Assembly: GCF_003241315.1 (NCBI RefSeq)
Contig: NZ_QFOZ01000001.1
Coordinates: 449,857-513,856, forward strand
Direction: 5' to 3'
Source: Lawsonella clevelandensis
Lineage (GTDB): Bacteria; Actinomycetota; Actinomycetes; Mycobacteriales; Mycobacteriaceae
DNA: 64,000 bases
This document shows, piece by piece, positions 24,481-33,262 of the stretch (position 1 is its first letter; every line of letters begins with the position of its first letter). The notes under the pieces were generated by a model, which was not told where the DNA came from, ran no database searches, and was given only the letters and a program-made list of their open reading frames with translations. The translations under genes and the position numbers were made by a program.

Positions 24481-27085
24481 ACAAGAAATTCTTGACGCTT
24501 TTATGGCGCGTCGTCCCTTTACCCTCGACGAATTTCAGCAGCGCGCAATTGGGCACATTGCGGAGGGACGCAATGTTATTGTCAGTGCCCCTACGGGTGC
24601 TGGGAAAACAGTTATTGCTGAAGCGGCAGCAGTTCTTGCCTTACACCAAGCGGATAAACTTTTTTACACGACTCCCATCAAAGCATTATCGAATCAAAAG
24701 TATCGTGACTTCTGTGCACGATGGGGGAAAGATAATGTTGGACTTCTTACCGGAGATCAGTCCATCAATGGTGATGCTCCCGTTGTCGTCGTGACAACTG
24801 AAGTTCTCCGCAACATGCTCTATGCGGAAAGTCCCACTCTTCATAAGCTTCGTTACGTTGTTATGGATGAAGTGCATTACCTGTCGGATGCTTTCCGTGG
24901 TGCAGTTTGGGAAGAAGTCATTCTTTCTCTCCCCAACACTGTTCAGCTTATTGCGCTTTCTGCCACTATTGGCAATACCACAGAGTTTGCGAATTGGATT
25001 TCTGCAGTAGTGGGGCCAACAAGTGTTGTTACTACAGACTTCCGTCCAGTTCCACTGACAGCAAATGTGCTGGTGAACTCCACTATTTATCCATTGCTGA
25101 ACAAAAGTGGAAATGATGTTTCTCGCCATCTGCACAATCGTGTCGATCGGATACTTCATACTCCGTCACATCACGAACGCTTCCCTAATCGTGTGCGGAT
25201 TGTAGAGACGCTAGAACGTGAAAACTTACTTCCGGCCATCGACTTTATTTTCTCTCGTACAGGGTGCGATTCAGCTTTATCGCAATGTGCGCGTTCTCGT
25301 CTTACTCTCACGACCAAAAAGGAACGTCAGCATATCTTCCAGTACGTAGATGAACACTGCCGACTTCTTTCAGAAGCCGATAGGCAAACTCTGCACTATA
25401 CACAGTGGCGCTCCAGCTTAGGACGTGGCTTTGCTACCCATCATGCGGGCATGCTGCCACTATTTAAGCAGGTTGTTGAAGAACTCTTCAGTAGGGGACT
25501 TATCAAAGTAGTTTTTGCAACATCAACTCTATCGTTAGGCATTAATATGCCAGCACGTGCTGTTGTTCTTGAAAAACTTACTAAATTCAATGGTGTTAGC
25601 CATGAAGAACTTACCAGCAGCCAATTTGCTCAGCTTATTGGTCGTGCTGGAAGACGCGGCATTGACTCCACCGGGCACGCCATTGTTTATTACACCCCGG
25701 ATGTTGATCTAGACAATCTAGCAGCGCTTTATCGAGCTGAACCGTCTCCACTTCAATCTAGCTTTAAAGTGGGTTACAACATGGTTGTTAATCTACTTGC
25801 ACACCATAGCTACGATGAAGCGCTTGTTCTCCTCCGTCAATCGTTTGGACAGTACCAAAATGATGCGGCAGTTGTTCTTGCACAGCGCGAGCTTAACCAA
25901 GTGGAAAAAGAACTTCATGATATAGAGTCCACTATTTCTCCACAAATGCTGGACTATCTCACTCTTATTACTCAACTTAATAATGAGACAAAGGCGTGGG
26001 AGAAAAGAAAAAATAAGGAATATCCGCGTCCCACAAAAGGTGCATTAGCAAAATTACGTCGCGGTGATGTTATCTGTCTTAGTATCCGTAAAAAACCTAT
26101 TCTTGCGGTAGTTCTTGAACGACCACGCAAGAATAAAATTCTCGTAGCGACGTCGAACTGGGTTGGAACTGCTCATCTTTCTACTATTCGCCATAATGGA
26201 GAAGCACTGGGGCACTTCCACTTAGAGGAAAGGGGAGCTCCTGATAACGCGCATACAGTAAAACTGGCACGCCGCGAACTCACTCACAGTAATATACGTA
26301 TTCCTAAGGATGCTCGACACGAGAAGAATATACGGCCACCTGCACATCTCCAGCAGCTACGTCGGGAATTACGACACCACCCGCTACATGGGCACCTTAA
26401 CCATGCTGAAATTACTGCTCTTAACCGTGAGAGGGCACATCTCCTCAATCGACAGGAAAACCTTCAGCACCGTATCGAGCATGATGCGGGAACCCTAGCA
26501 ACAGATTTTACCCATGTGTGCGACGTTCTCCAGTCAGCTGGTTATCTTACATCCACGTATGAATTAACTTCTGCAGGAACTCTTTTACGGTCAATATACT
26601 GTGAAACAGATCTTATTTGTGCCGAAGCTATTCGTGAACATGCGTGGGATGGCCTTACTCCTGCGGAGTTGGCCGCTGTTGCGTCAGCAATTACTGGAGA
26701 ATCTCGGAAAGATACTGACCATTACTGGCCCCCTGCGCAAACAGAGGTATTGGCGGATACATATACGGATACTCAGCGAATTGCACGCGATATCCATCAC
26801 TTAGAAAATGATCACGAGTTACTACTTTCTCGGCCTCTCTATGGTGGACTGACAACAGCAGTTTTCCAATGGGCTAATGGCGCTACCTTGGAAGAATGTC
26901 TTACCCTCGCAAAAATGTTTGGTTTAAGTATTACTCCGGGGGATTTTGTCCGTCATATCCGGCAAATCATTGATCTTCTTTCACAGTTCATAAAATTAAA
27001 TACCGACGAGTATCAACACCTCGTAGACTGTTCTTACCAAGCAAAAAATGCCATACAGCGCGGCATTGTGGCGGAATCGCTGTAA
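24455..27085 (+). CDS. helY: Ski2/Mtr4-like DExH RNA helicase (HelY)
   Basis: This is an ATP-dependent RNA helicase of the Ski2 group that follows tatAC in mycobacteria and corynebacteria. It has 876 residues from ATG 24455, chosen because GAGGAA lies upstream; ATG 24434 adds seven residues. Motifs are Q-like RPFTLDEFQQRAI, I APTGAGKT, Ia TTPIKALSNQKY, II VMDEVHYL, III ALSATIG, and VI QLIGRAGRRGID. A middle beta-rich arm-like region (about 500-620) and the C-terminal helical DSHCT-type domain with WANGATLEECLTLA complete it. The start lies inside tatC by 26 bases. Its RNA target in this group is not settled. Confidence 0.92.
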   Translation: MDPITLHTRQEILDAFMARRPFTLDEFQQRAIGHIAEGRNVIVSAPTGAGKTVIAEAAAVLALHQADKLFYTTPIKALSNQKYRDFCARWGKDNVGLLTGDQSINGDAPVVVVTTEVLRNMLYAESPTLHKLRYVVMDEVHYLSDAFRGAVWEEVILSLPNTVQLIALSATIGNTTEFANWISAVVGPTSVVTTDFRPVPLTANVLVNSTIYPLLNKSGNDVSRHLHNRVDRILHTPSHHERFPNRVRIVETLERENLLPAIDFIFSRTGCDSALSQCARSRLTLTTKKERQHIFQYVDEHCRLLSEADRQTLHYTQWRSSLGRGFATHHAGMLPLFKQVVEELFSRGLIKVVFATSTLSLGINMPARAVVLEKLTKFNGVSHEELTSSQFAQLIGRAGRRGIDSTGHAIVYYTPDVDLDNLAALYRAEPSPLQSSFKVGYNMVVNLLAHHSYDEALVLLRQSFGQYQNDAAVVLAQRELNQVEKELHDIESTISPQMLDYLTLITQLNNETKAWEKRKNKEYPRPTKGALAKLRRGDVICLSIRKKPILAVVLERPRKNKILVATSNWVGTAHLSTIRHNGEALGHFHLEERGAPDNAHTVKLARRELTHSNIRIPKDARHEKNIRPPAHLQQLRRELRHHPLHGHLNHAEITALNRERAHLLNRQENLQHRIEHDAGTLATDFTHVCDVLQSAGYLTSTYELTSAGTLLRSIYCETDLICAEAIREHAWDGLTPAELAAVASAITGESRKDTDHYWPPAQTEVLADTYTDTQRIARDIHHLENDHELLLSRPLYGGLTTAVFQWANGATLEECLTLAKMFGLSITPGDFVRHIRQIIDLLSQFIKLNTDEYQHLVDCSYQAKNAIQRGIVAESL

Positions 27086-27100
27086 AGGAAAGGTGTTCTT

Positions 27101-27859
27101 GTGAAATCTCTGCAGCCTGCAGAAGGCGGAATTCTCGTATTAGGAGGACGCTCTGAAATTGGCATTGCGCTAGCAAGTCGTCTGTGTAACGGCCGACCGG
27201 TCGTTCTTGCACAACGTCCTTCCAATAAGGATGTCGGTGCAGTTGAGGCACTTTTACGAGGAGGAGCACAGCAGGTTTATACCCTCCAATGGGATGCCCT
27301 CAACAATGATGACCTCGTTTCTATTTACGAGAACGCTGAAAAGACCTGCGGAATACCTATCAGTACGGTCATCGTGGCTTTCGGCATACTTGGTGATCAG
27401 CAGAAAGCTGAGCATGATCCTGCAGAAGTCTTCCGCATCGCTCACACTGACTACACCGCTCAAGTTGTTACTATTACTGCTGCAATTGAGTATCTCCGCA
27501 AGCACACTCATGGTCTCCTCGTGGCATTTTCATCAATTGCAGGATGGCGAGTACGTCGTGGAAATTACGTGTATGGTTCTGCTAAAGCCGGCCTGGATGG
27601 TTTCCTTTCCGGGCTTATCGATGCCACTCACAAGGAAAAGGTTAATGTCGTCATGGCGCGTCCTGGATTCGTCATTGGCCGTATGACAGCAGGTATGGAG
27701 CCTGCCATTATGGCGTCAACAGCAGAAAAGGTTGCAGCCAGCGTTTACCAGGCAATTTGTTCAGGTAAGCATCGGGTATGGGTGCCTAATAGATTGCGCT
27801 TACTAGCCAGTATTATGCCTTTTGTACCTAATTCACTATGGCGGAGAATGCCTCGGTAA
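27101..27859 (+). CDS. Short-chain dehydrogenase, DprE2-like
   Basis: This NAD(P)-dependent oxidoreductase of 252 residues closely resembles DprE2, the second epimerase subunit making decaprenyl-phospho-arabinose for arabinogalactan. Seen are the Rossmann motif ILVLGGRSEIGIALASRL, TVIVAFGILGDQQ, the catalytic Ser in FSSIAGWRVRR, YVYGSAKAGLDGF with Tyr and Lys, ARPGFVIGRMTAGM and the C-terminal VWVPNRLRLLASIMPFVPN. DprE1 is not beside it, so this may be a DprE2 paralogue with its own substrate rather than the arabinose enzyme itself. GTG 27101 has AAAGGTG upstream and lies 15 bases after the helicase, in the same transcription unit. Confidence 0.82.
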   Translation: MKSLQPAEGGILVLGGRSEIGIALASRLCNGRPVVLAQRPSNKDVGAVEALLRGGAQQVYTLQWDALNNDDLVSIYENAEKTCGIPISTVIVAFGILGDQQKAEHDPAEVFRIAHTDYTAQVVTITAAIEYLRKHTHGLLVAFSSIAGWRVRRGNYVYGSAKAGLDGFLSGLIDATHKEKVNVVMARPGFVIGRMTAGMEPAIMASTAEKVAASVYQAICSGKHRVWVPNRLRLLASIMPFVPNSLWRRMPR

Positions 27860-27874
27860 TAAGGTATTACCGAG
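27852..27874. terminator. Bidirectional hairpin containing both convergent stop codons
   Basis: A perfect 10-bp stem (CTCGGTAATA / TATTACCGAG) with a 3-base loop sits exactly on the junction. Arm one contains the SDR stop TAA (27857-27859), arm two the complement of the acyltransferase stop (27867-27869). A short T-rich stretch follows on the plus strand. It looks like a compact two-way terminator. Confidence 0.6.
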
Positions 27875-29087
27875 CTTTTGGTAGTAGGGAAGAGCGCGGT
27901 AGCGTATTGTCCTCAATTATGGTGCACTTTTCTTTCCCATTGGATTCTTGTACACACTTTTGTGCTTGAGCTTTCTCTCTTTTCTGCAGACTATTGTCAA
28001 TCCACTTATTCATCCATTTAAATGTGGGTGGCGTGAAAATATAGTCAAGACGAGATCCCTTAATCATAAAACGAATAAAAAGTGCGCAACCCGTAACAAA
28101 GACAAGTCCAATTATTGGTGACCAGAATTTCATCGAACTGAGAACACCTTGTGGGTGAATGAAGAGTTCCCACTCCTTCCACGTTCGCATATCTGTACCA
28201 GTGTTGGTGTCAATGTGAGGGAAGATATCTTTGTAAAAAATCCATACCAATATTTCGTTAAGAAGATATATTTCCAAGGTGTGGCGGCCAAGGTAGGAAA
28301 GTAGCTTACCTATATGCGTGCCATCAAAAGCTACTGCTACAGCGACTCCCGCGATAAGCCCGTAACCGATAAGGAAAATATTGGCACATGCACTGGCAAA
28401 CTCGTTAGTAATGTGCTGATAGCCTCTTTCCATTACAAAGAGGAGAACGACTAAAAGAACTGCCCAGTACCAACGAATTCGGGATGCAAATCGAAGTACT
28501 AGCTGCCGTCCGTAGAGGCCAATGCAATAAGAAGAGAAGTACATTGCAAGACGCTTCCACGACCATAATGGTCCGGCTTGTACGCTTGTACCTCCGATAA
28601 ATGACGCTACCAGTGTTAATAGTATTGAAGCTATGAGCATGTAGCGGCCACGAACTTTTCTACATACCCAGATAAGGAAGGTAAAGACGAGGAGGGCCAT
28701 GAGGAACCAAATACCATTCTCAGGGAAGATGATTCCGCGTCCCCATTCCTCCCAGAAACCGTCGAGAGAAGTACCTCTGACAAAATGTGAGGAGATGAGG
28801 ACAACTGCACCCCATATAACGAAGGGGACTCCCCACAGCCATGTACGCTTGACGAATAACTCCGCAAAAGTAAAGCGGCGGATTTTAGCAGCGAATAAAC
28901 CTGACACCATGAAAAAGAGCGGCATCCGCAAATGCACGAGATAGGAAGAAATCTGGTACCACTGACCTGGAGAACTTCCCGCATCTATGCCACATGTGGA
29001 TAGGTGGAGGAACACGACCGTAAGGATTGAAATACCTTTTGCAATATCAACCCATACGATACGTGGTTTGACAGGCTTATCTTCCAC
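27867..29087 (-). CDS. Acyltransferase family 3 membrane protein
   Basis: This is a polytopic membrane protein of 406 residues of the acyltransferase-3 family, which transfers acetyl or other acyl groups to envelope sugars or lipids. The family mark VWVDIAKGISILTVVFLHLS opens the first membrane segment; next come RMPLFFMVSGLFAAKIRR, WGRGIIFPENGIWFLMALL and about ten hydrophobic segments. The C-terminal 40 residues are charged and cytoplasmic. GTG 29087 has AGGAG five bases before it. Target unknown; lnt and ppm1 nearby are also envelope genes, but they are read the other way. Confidence 0.85.
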   Translation of the reverse strand: MEDKPVKPRIVWVDIAKGISILTVVFLHLSTCGIDAGSSPGQWYQISSYLVHLRMPLFFMVSGLFAAKIRRFTFAELFVKRTWLWGVPFVIWGAVVLISSHFVRGTSLDGFWEEWGRGIIFPENGIWFLMALLVFTFLIWVCRKVRGRYMLIASILLTLVASFIGGTSVQAGPLWSWKRLAMYFSSYCIGLYGRQLVLRFASRIRWYWAVLLVVLLFVMERGYQHITNEFASACANIFLIGYGLIAGVAVAVAFDGTHIGKLLSYLGRHTLEIYLLNEILVWIFYKDIFPHIDTNTGTDMRTWKEWELFIHPQGVLSSMKFWSPIIGLVFVTGCALFIRFMIKGSRLDYIFTPPTFKWMNKWIDNSLQKREKAQAQKCVQESNGKEKCTIIEDNTLPRSSLLPKAR

Positions 29088-29347
29088 TACATCTCCTCAT
29101 CGTAACGGCACAGCCATATACGTTTGGAGCTGGCCGCCTGTCATCACTGTACGTATGCAGCAAGAAGCAATACCTAGTACAGCGCATCTGTCACTATTCT
29201 CTAATGGGTATTCTTACGAGTAGTGACACTGTATCATTCTTATTCACAGCCTACTGCACTGGCATCAATAATGAGACTTCGTCTTATAGACTCCTGATAC
29301 CATGAGAGAGTTCCTGAGAGAGTTATCGTCACGGTAAGAAGGTTCTT
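29088..29347. promoter_or_regulatory. Divergent promoter region of the acyltransferase and lnt
   Basis: This 260-bp gap has no gene. At 29303-29312 and 29315-29324 the 10-mer TGAGAGAGTT occurs twice in direct orientation at a 12-base period, 24-45 bases before the lnt start. TATAGA at about 29284-29289 could be a -10 box for lnt. No strong inverted repeat is seen. Confidence 0.4.
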
Positions 29348-31126
29348 GTGCGCGCCTCAGTGCTCCCCCTATCCGATGGTGGCGAATCATCATCTCACTG
29401 CTCTAACCACAGCTCTAGCCACAACTACTCTCGCCATAGTCTTAGCCACGGTCCTTCTTCTCATTCTCAAAATACCGATAAAGTGCGGACTATCAGCAGG
29501 CTTATCGTACTGTTATTCATCATTCCGGTTGTGGGTGGTACTTTAACGTACTACAGCTTTGCACCGCATAGTTTATGGCCACTAGAACTTATCGGTATCG
29601 CAGTTCTCCTAGCTGATATTGCTCTTATTGTAGAAAAGCTTTCGTCGCATCCGTACTGGTATGCCGCTATTGCTGGTTTTGTGTGGGCAATGACACTCTA
29701 CATCCCTCTTTTCCAGTGGATTAAGACTTTCGTCGGAAATCTGCCGTGGATTATTCTTTGTCTTGTCCTTTCGTTATTTTCAGTACTGGTCACAATACCT
29801 ATCGCCCATTTCATACGACTGTGGGGAGTAATCTGTCTAAAAAGTGCCTTAGCCGCTGCGTTATGGTGGACTGTTGTTGAAGTAGCACGAGCGCATTTCC
29901 CTTTTGGGGGATTTCCATGGGGAAGTCCTGCCTATGCCCAGACAACAGGCCCTCTCATGTCTGCCGCGCTATGGGGATCCACAGCAGGTACTAATTTCCT
30001 TATAGTGGTATGGTCTTACACCCTCTTCGCCTTGGTATGGGCTGTACTATGTGGGGTTTCGTATAGGCGTGAACATCACAGAATAGGGGAGGGGCTTCCG
30101 TCTACCAGACACTTTACGTCCTTCCATTTGAGATACGCATGTATTACATGCTGTGCGCTAGTTCTTATGGGAACTATAGGTACTGCTGGGTCTTTCACGT
30201 ACGATCAGTATGAGCGAGCTCACGCGGAGTCGTTGGGGGAGCGCCGCATCGCTTTTATCCAAGGGAACGTTTCTACGTCCGGTCTCAGCTTCAATACTGT
30301 TCGTATGGAAGTACTGCACAATCATGTTCAAGCAACGTTTAAGCTTGCCGATGAAGTAAAAAGAGGACTTCAGCCACAACCGGATATTGTTGTGTGGCCT
30401 GAAAACTCGGCTGATATTGATCCGATTGGTAATCCTGACGCCAATTTTCTTATTACTCGCGCTGCTCAGGCTATTCATGCACCTATTTTGGTGGGGTCAG
30501 TATTAGGACGTGAGTCGCATAGCCCTCAACTTAATGCCATATTATTGTGGACCGGCAAGGGGTACCAGGGAATACGACATGTCAAACGCCATATTCAACC
30601 ATTTGGAGAATATCTCCCACTACGTCGTTTAGTGGAAAAAATATCTCCTTATGCCATGTGGGCAGGTAATTTTCAGCCGGGCAATGACGATGGTGTTATT
30701 CCTGTTGATGGAACTCGTGCAGGTGTTGCTACCTGTTTTGAAATTATCTTTGATGATAGTGGCCGGCAGGCTGTTCACCATGCTGCTAACTGGTTAGCAG
30801 TACCAACGAATAATGCTACGTTCGGTTTTTCCAATGAGACATACCAGCAACTTGCTATCAGCCAATTTCGTGCACGCGAATTACACCGGTGGGTTGTTGT
30901 AGCATCCACTTCTGGCGCAAGTGCGTTTATTTCCCCAGATGGCACTATCTGGGACGAGACACCTCTCTATGAACAGCATTACGCAGTGCGCTCTATATCT
31001 CTTTATGGAATACGAACTGCTGCAACTTATCTTCAGCCATGGTTGGATAGAATTTTCTGTACTCTGGGAATTCTCGTGTGCATTGGATCGATTATCTCCT
31101 GGAAAAAGCGTAAAATCCCTCTCTAG
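29348..31126 (+). CDS. lnt: Apolipoprotein N-acyltransferase with His/Ser-rich N-terminus
   Basis: Lnt adds the third acyl chain to the N-terminal Cys of lipoproteins on the outer side of the plasma membrane. It has 592 residues: an unusual N-terminal stretch of about 45 residues rich in Ser and His (SSSHCSNHSSSHNYSRHSLS), then about six to seven membrane segments and the periplasmic nitrilase domain. The catalytic triad is Glu in VVWPENSAD (about E352), Lys in HVKRHIQPFGEYLP (about K413) and Cys in VATCFEIIFD (about C463). A final membrane segment closes it. GTG 29348 follows AAGG by five bases. It stands beside, and not fused to, the mannosyl-polyprenol synthase, as in corynebacteria. Confidence 0.93.
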   Translation: MRASVLPLSDGGESSSHCSNHSSSHNYSRHSLSHGPSSHSQNTDKVRTISRLIVLLFIIPVVGGTLTYYSFAPHSLWPLELIGIAVLLADIALIVEKLSSHPYWYAAIAGFVWAMTLYIPLFQWIKTFVGNLPWIILCLVLSLFSVLVTIPIAHFIRLWGVICLKSALAAALWWTVVEVARAHFPFGGFPWGSPAYAQTTGPLMSAALWGSTAGTNFLIVVWSYTLFALVWAVLCGVSYRREHHRIGEGLPSTRHFTSFHLRYACITCCALVLMGTIGTAGSFTYDQYERAHAESLGERRIAFIQGNVSTSGLSFNTVRMEVLHNHVQATFKLADEVKRGLQPQPDIVVWPENSADIDPIGNPDANFLITRAAQAIHAPILVGSVLGRESHSPQLNAILLWTGKGYQGIRHVKRHIQPFGEYLPLRRLVEKISPYAMWAGNFQPGNDDGVIPVDGTRAGVATCFEIIFDDSGRQAVHHAANWLAVPTNNATFGFSNETYQQLAISQFRARELHRWVVVASTSGASAFISPDGTIWDETPLYEQHYAVRSISLYGIRTAATYLQPWLDRIFCTLGILVCIGSIISWKKRKIPL

Positions 31127-31188
31127 CTGTACTATTTCAAACACACCTTACGGTTTCTAACCATGAGAGTGCGTATATAAGGAAAAAC

Positions 31189-31956
31189 ATGTCTGCAAAA
31201 ACTTTGAAGCCGAGTGCGCATACACTCGTCATCATCCCTACCTATAATGAGAAAGAAAATTTACCGCTCATTGTAGATCGTGTCCGCACTACACAACCCG
31301 ATGTCCATATTCTTATCGTGGATGACAACAGTCCCGATGGTACTGGCGACCTCGCTGATAAGTTTGCAGCCGACAGTGACAAAATTTTTGTTATGCACCG
31401 CGAAGGCAAAGGGGGACTGGGCGGCGCCTACATCGCTGGTTTCCACTGGGGTCTAGACCATGGTTACACCGTTCTGTGTGAAATGGATGCAGACGGTTCC
31501 CATGCTCCCGAACAGCTCTGCAGACTTTTCGACAAAATTGATGAAGGCGCAGATATGGTTCTTGGTTCCCGCTATATTCCTGGCGGTACTGTTGTTAACT
31601 GGCCTAAGAAGCGCGAAATTCTCTCTCGTGGTGGAAATATCTATACACGCATTGTGCTCGGTGTAAAACTGAATGACATCACCGGCGGGTACCGTGCATA
31701 TCGTCGAGAAGTACTCGAAACTATTGATCTTGATGCTGTCGGTTCAGTGGGCTACTGCTTCCAGATTGATCTAGCTTGGCGTGCTATTCAAGCTGGCTTC
31801 ACTGTAGTAGAAGTTCCTATTACGTTCACTGAGCGCGAGATCGGTGAATCCAAAATGAGCGGAAATATCATTACTGAAGCCTTCGGTCGTGTTTTCCTGT
31901 GGGGAATGAAATCTCGTTTTGAAAAGCTTCGTAAGCTTCTTAACCTCGATAAATAG
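31189..31956 (+). CDS. ppm1: Polyprenol monophosphomannose synthase (GT2)
   Basis: This enzyme makes polyprenyl-phosphate-mannose from GDP-mannose, the donor for lipomannan, lipoarabinomannan and protein mannosylation. It has 255 residues of family GT2: VIIPTYNEKENLPLIVDRV, ILIVDDNSPDGTGDLAD, the metal-binding MDADGSHAPEQL, GSRYIPGGTVVNWPKKRE, LNDITGGYRAYRREVLE, GYCFQIDLAWRA and ITFTEREIGESKMS. There is no membrane anchor; in this group the neighbouring Lnt helps place Ppm1 at the membrane. ATG 31189 follows AAGGA. A strong terminator ends the unit. Confidence 0.95.
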   Translation: MSAKTLKPSAHTLVIIPTYNEKENLPLIVDRVRTTQPDVHILIVDDNSPDGTGDLADKFAADSDKIFVMHREGKGGLGGAYIAGFHWGLDHGYTVLCEMDADGSHAPEQLCRLFDKIDEGADMVLGSRYIPGGTVVNWPKKREILSRGGNIYTRIVLGVKLNDITGGYRAYRREVLETIDLDAVGSVGYCFQIDLAWRAIQAGFTVVEVPITFTEREIGESKMSGNIITEAFGRVFLWGMKSRFEKLRKLLNLDK

Positions 31957-31967
31957 CATCTAAATTC

Positions 31968-32001
31968 AATGAAGACCCCCGCATAAGCGGGGGTCTTCAT
32001 T
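31968..32001. terminator. Strong bidirectional terminator between ppm1 and rbpA
   Basis: A perfect 15-bp stem (AATGAAGACCCCCGC at 31968-31982, its complement at 31987-32001) with loop ATAA lies 12 bases after ppm1 and 26 bases after rbpA, which converge here. The A-rich base of the stem gives T-rich 3' ends on both strands. Confidence 0.85.
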
Positions 32002-32026
32002 ACTTATATGCTAAGAATTAGCAACT

Positions 32027-32380
32027 CTAAGAGTTGCTGCTAGGGAGACGACGGCGACGCTTCTTAAGAACTTCGAGACGTTCTTGAAGAAGTTCCTGTA
32101 GTTCCTCTTCACTGCGTCGTTCAAGGAGCATATCCCAGTGGGTGCGAGGAGGTTTTACTTGCTTGTCTTTTTCTTCTTTGCCATCGACTCGGGTTCCCTC
32201 CATCCCATTCTTGCATATCCATGTTTGTGGAATTTCCGCATCGTGGGAAAATGGAACGACGAATTCTTCACCGTTACTGCAGCGGTATGTAATCATCTGC
32301 CGAGGTGCTAAATCATGGTTACGATCAGTTTCGTAACTAACGGCGCCAAGCCGACTACCTCGTAATACACGATCAGCCAT
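32027..32380 (-). CDS. rbpA: RNA polymerase-binding protein RbpA
   Basis: RbpA binds RNA polymerase and the primary sigma factor and stabilises the open promoter complex. It has 117 residues: N-terminal tail with VLRGSRLGAVSYETDRNHDL, the core barrel (ITYRCSNGEEFVVPFSHDAE, IPQTWICKNG), a basic linker (KEEKDKQVKPPRTHWDML) and the sigma-interaction domain LLERRSEEELQELLQERLEV, followed by a very basic end. Only two Cys remain near the zinc position. ATG 32380 follows AGGA. It lies beside ppm1 as in mycobacteria (Rv2050/Rv2051c). Confidence 0.97.
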   Translation of the reverse strand: MADRVLRGSRLGAVSYETDRNHDLAPRQMITYRCSNGEEFVVPFSHDAEIPQTWICKNGMEGTRVDGKEEKDKQVKPPRTHWDMLLERRSEEELQELLQERLEVLKKRRRRLPSSNS

Positions 32381-32499
32381 GAATCCTCATTTCTACCATC
32401 ACCGAATAAATGTGATTTATTTTAATAAAGTACACCACACCGTATAGTTACTTATCAGTCTACCGATTTATGTAAAAAGATACGAAGGGGAGCTAACCA

Positions 32500-32838
32500 A
32501 TGTCACAGTACACGAATAAGCACGAGGATGCTCATTGTGCATGGTGTGGTCGTGACATTTCCACAAACAATCGCGGACGTAAACGAAAATACTGCTCACA
32601 ATCATGTCGTCAACGAACCTATGAAGCACGACATAATCTTATACAACAAGGTCTGTCTCCAGATTGCGTTGTTTTAACACAATCCGACACCGACGCCATT
32701 ATTGACAGAATTTTCCAGGCTCGTTGTGCAGCTGAAGATCTTCTTACCGCAATTTCAGAGGGAGCAACATCAGAAGAACTTCAGGAGATCGCTACTGAAG
32801 TAGTGGCCTTGAGTCGTGAAGCTGAGCGTATCCGTTAA
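32500..32838 (+). CDS. Small zinc-ribbon protein divergent from rbpA
   Basis: I do not know a function for this 112-residue protein. It has an N-terminal zinc-finger-like module with C13-x2-C16 and C32-x3-C36 in HCAWCGRD and KYCSQSCRQRTYEARH, separated by a very basic stretch (RGRKRK), followed by a helical region that ends in short acidic repeats (SEELQEIATEVVALSREAE). The layout suggests a nucleic-acid or protein-binding role. ATG 32500 follows AAGGGGAG at good spacing. It stands divergent to rbpA, sharing a 119-bp promoter region. Confidence 0.8.
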   Translation: MSQYTNKHEDAHCAWCGRDISTNNRGRKRKYCSQSCRQRTYEARHNLIQQGLSPDCVVLTQSDTDAIIDRIFQARCAAEDLLTAISEGATSEELQEIATEVVALSREAERIR

Positions 32839-33262
32839 TTAGCAGGAATAGTGTTCATACCCTTTGTCTGATCACGACCGGGAAAGCCGTACTAATTTTG
32901 TCACTGTGACGAAATTAGTACGTGCAGCTCTATATTCTTCATGACCAACAGAAGTGCAGGTAACTACACATACAGGCAGATGTCATGGCAATTACAAACA
33001 GCACATGGCATCAATTTATTATTGTGCTAACTATTTAATATGCACACTGTAGTCACACATATGAATACAACTGCGAGTAGTAGGTCCTTTACTTTTTAAT
33101 CAGTACATATATCCCTACATTTATTCCTACGTCATCACTAACAGTAATTATCCGATAATCTACATTATGTCATTTTAACTGTTAGGAGTTACACTCTCGT
33201 ACTGTTCATACTGTCTTCGGACTACTACCCTCTACTACCGATTCACCGCTGAATCTGTCTAA
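32839..33262. other. 424-bp AT-rich convergent gap with a 35-bp palindrome
   Basis: No reading frame of note exists on either strand. At 32888-32922 a 35-bp inverted repeat has two 17-base arms (CGTACTAATTTTGTCAC and its complement) around a central T with one T-G mismatch. It starts 50 bases after the zinc-ribbon gene. It could be a terminator, although no T run follows, or a protein-binding site. The rest is AT-rich with no repeats that I can see and may be decayed sequence. Confidence 0.5.

Noticed and set aside
24317..24556. Frame of 79 codons on the minus strand at the tatC-helicase junction
   Set aside because: It is the shadow of the low-complexity TatC tail and the helicase start.
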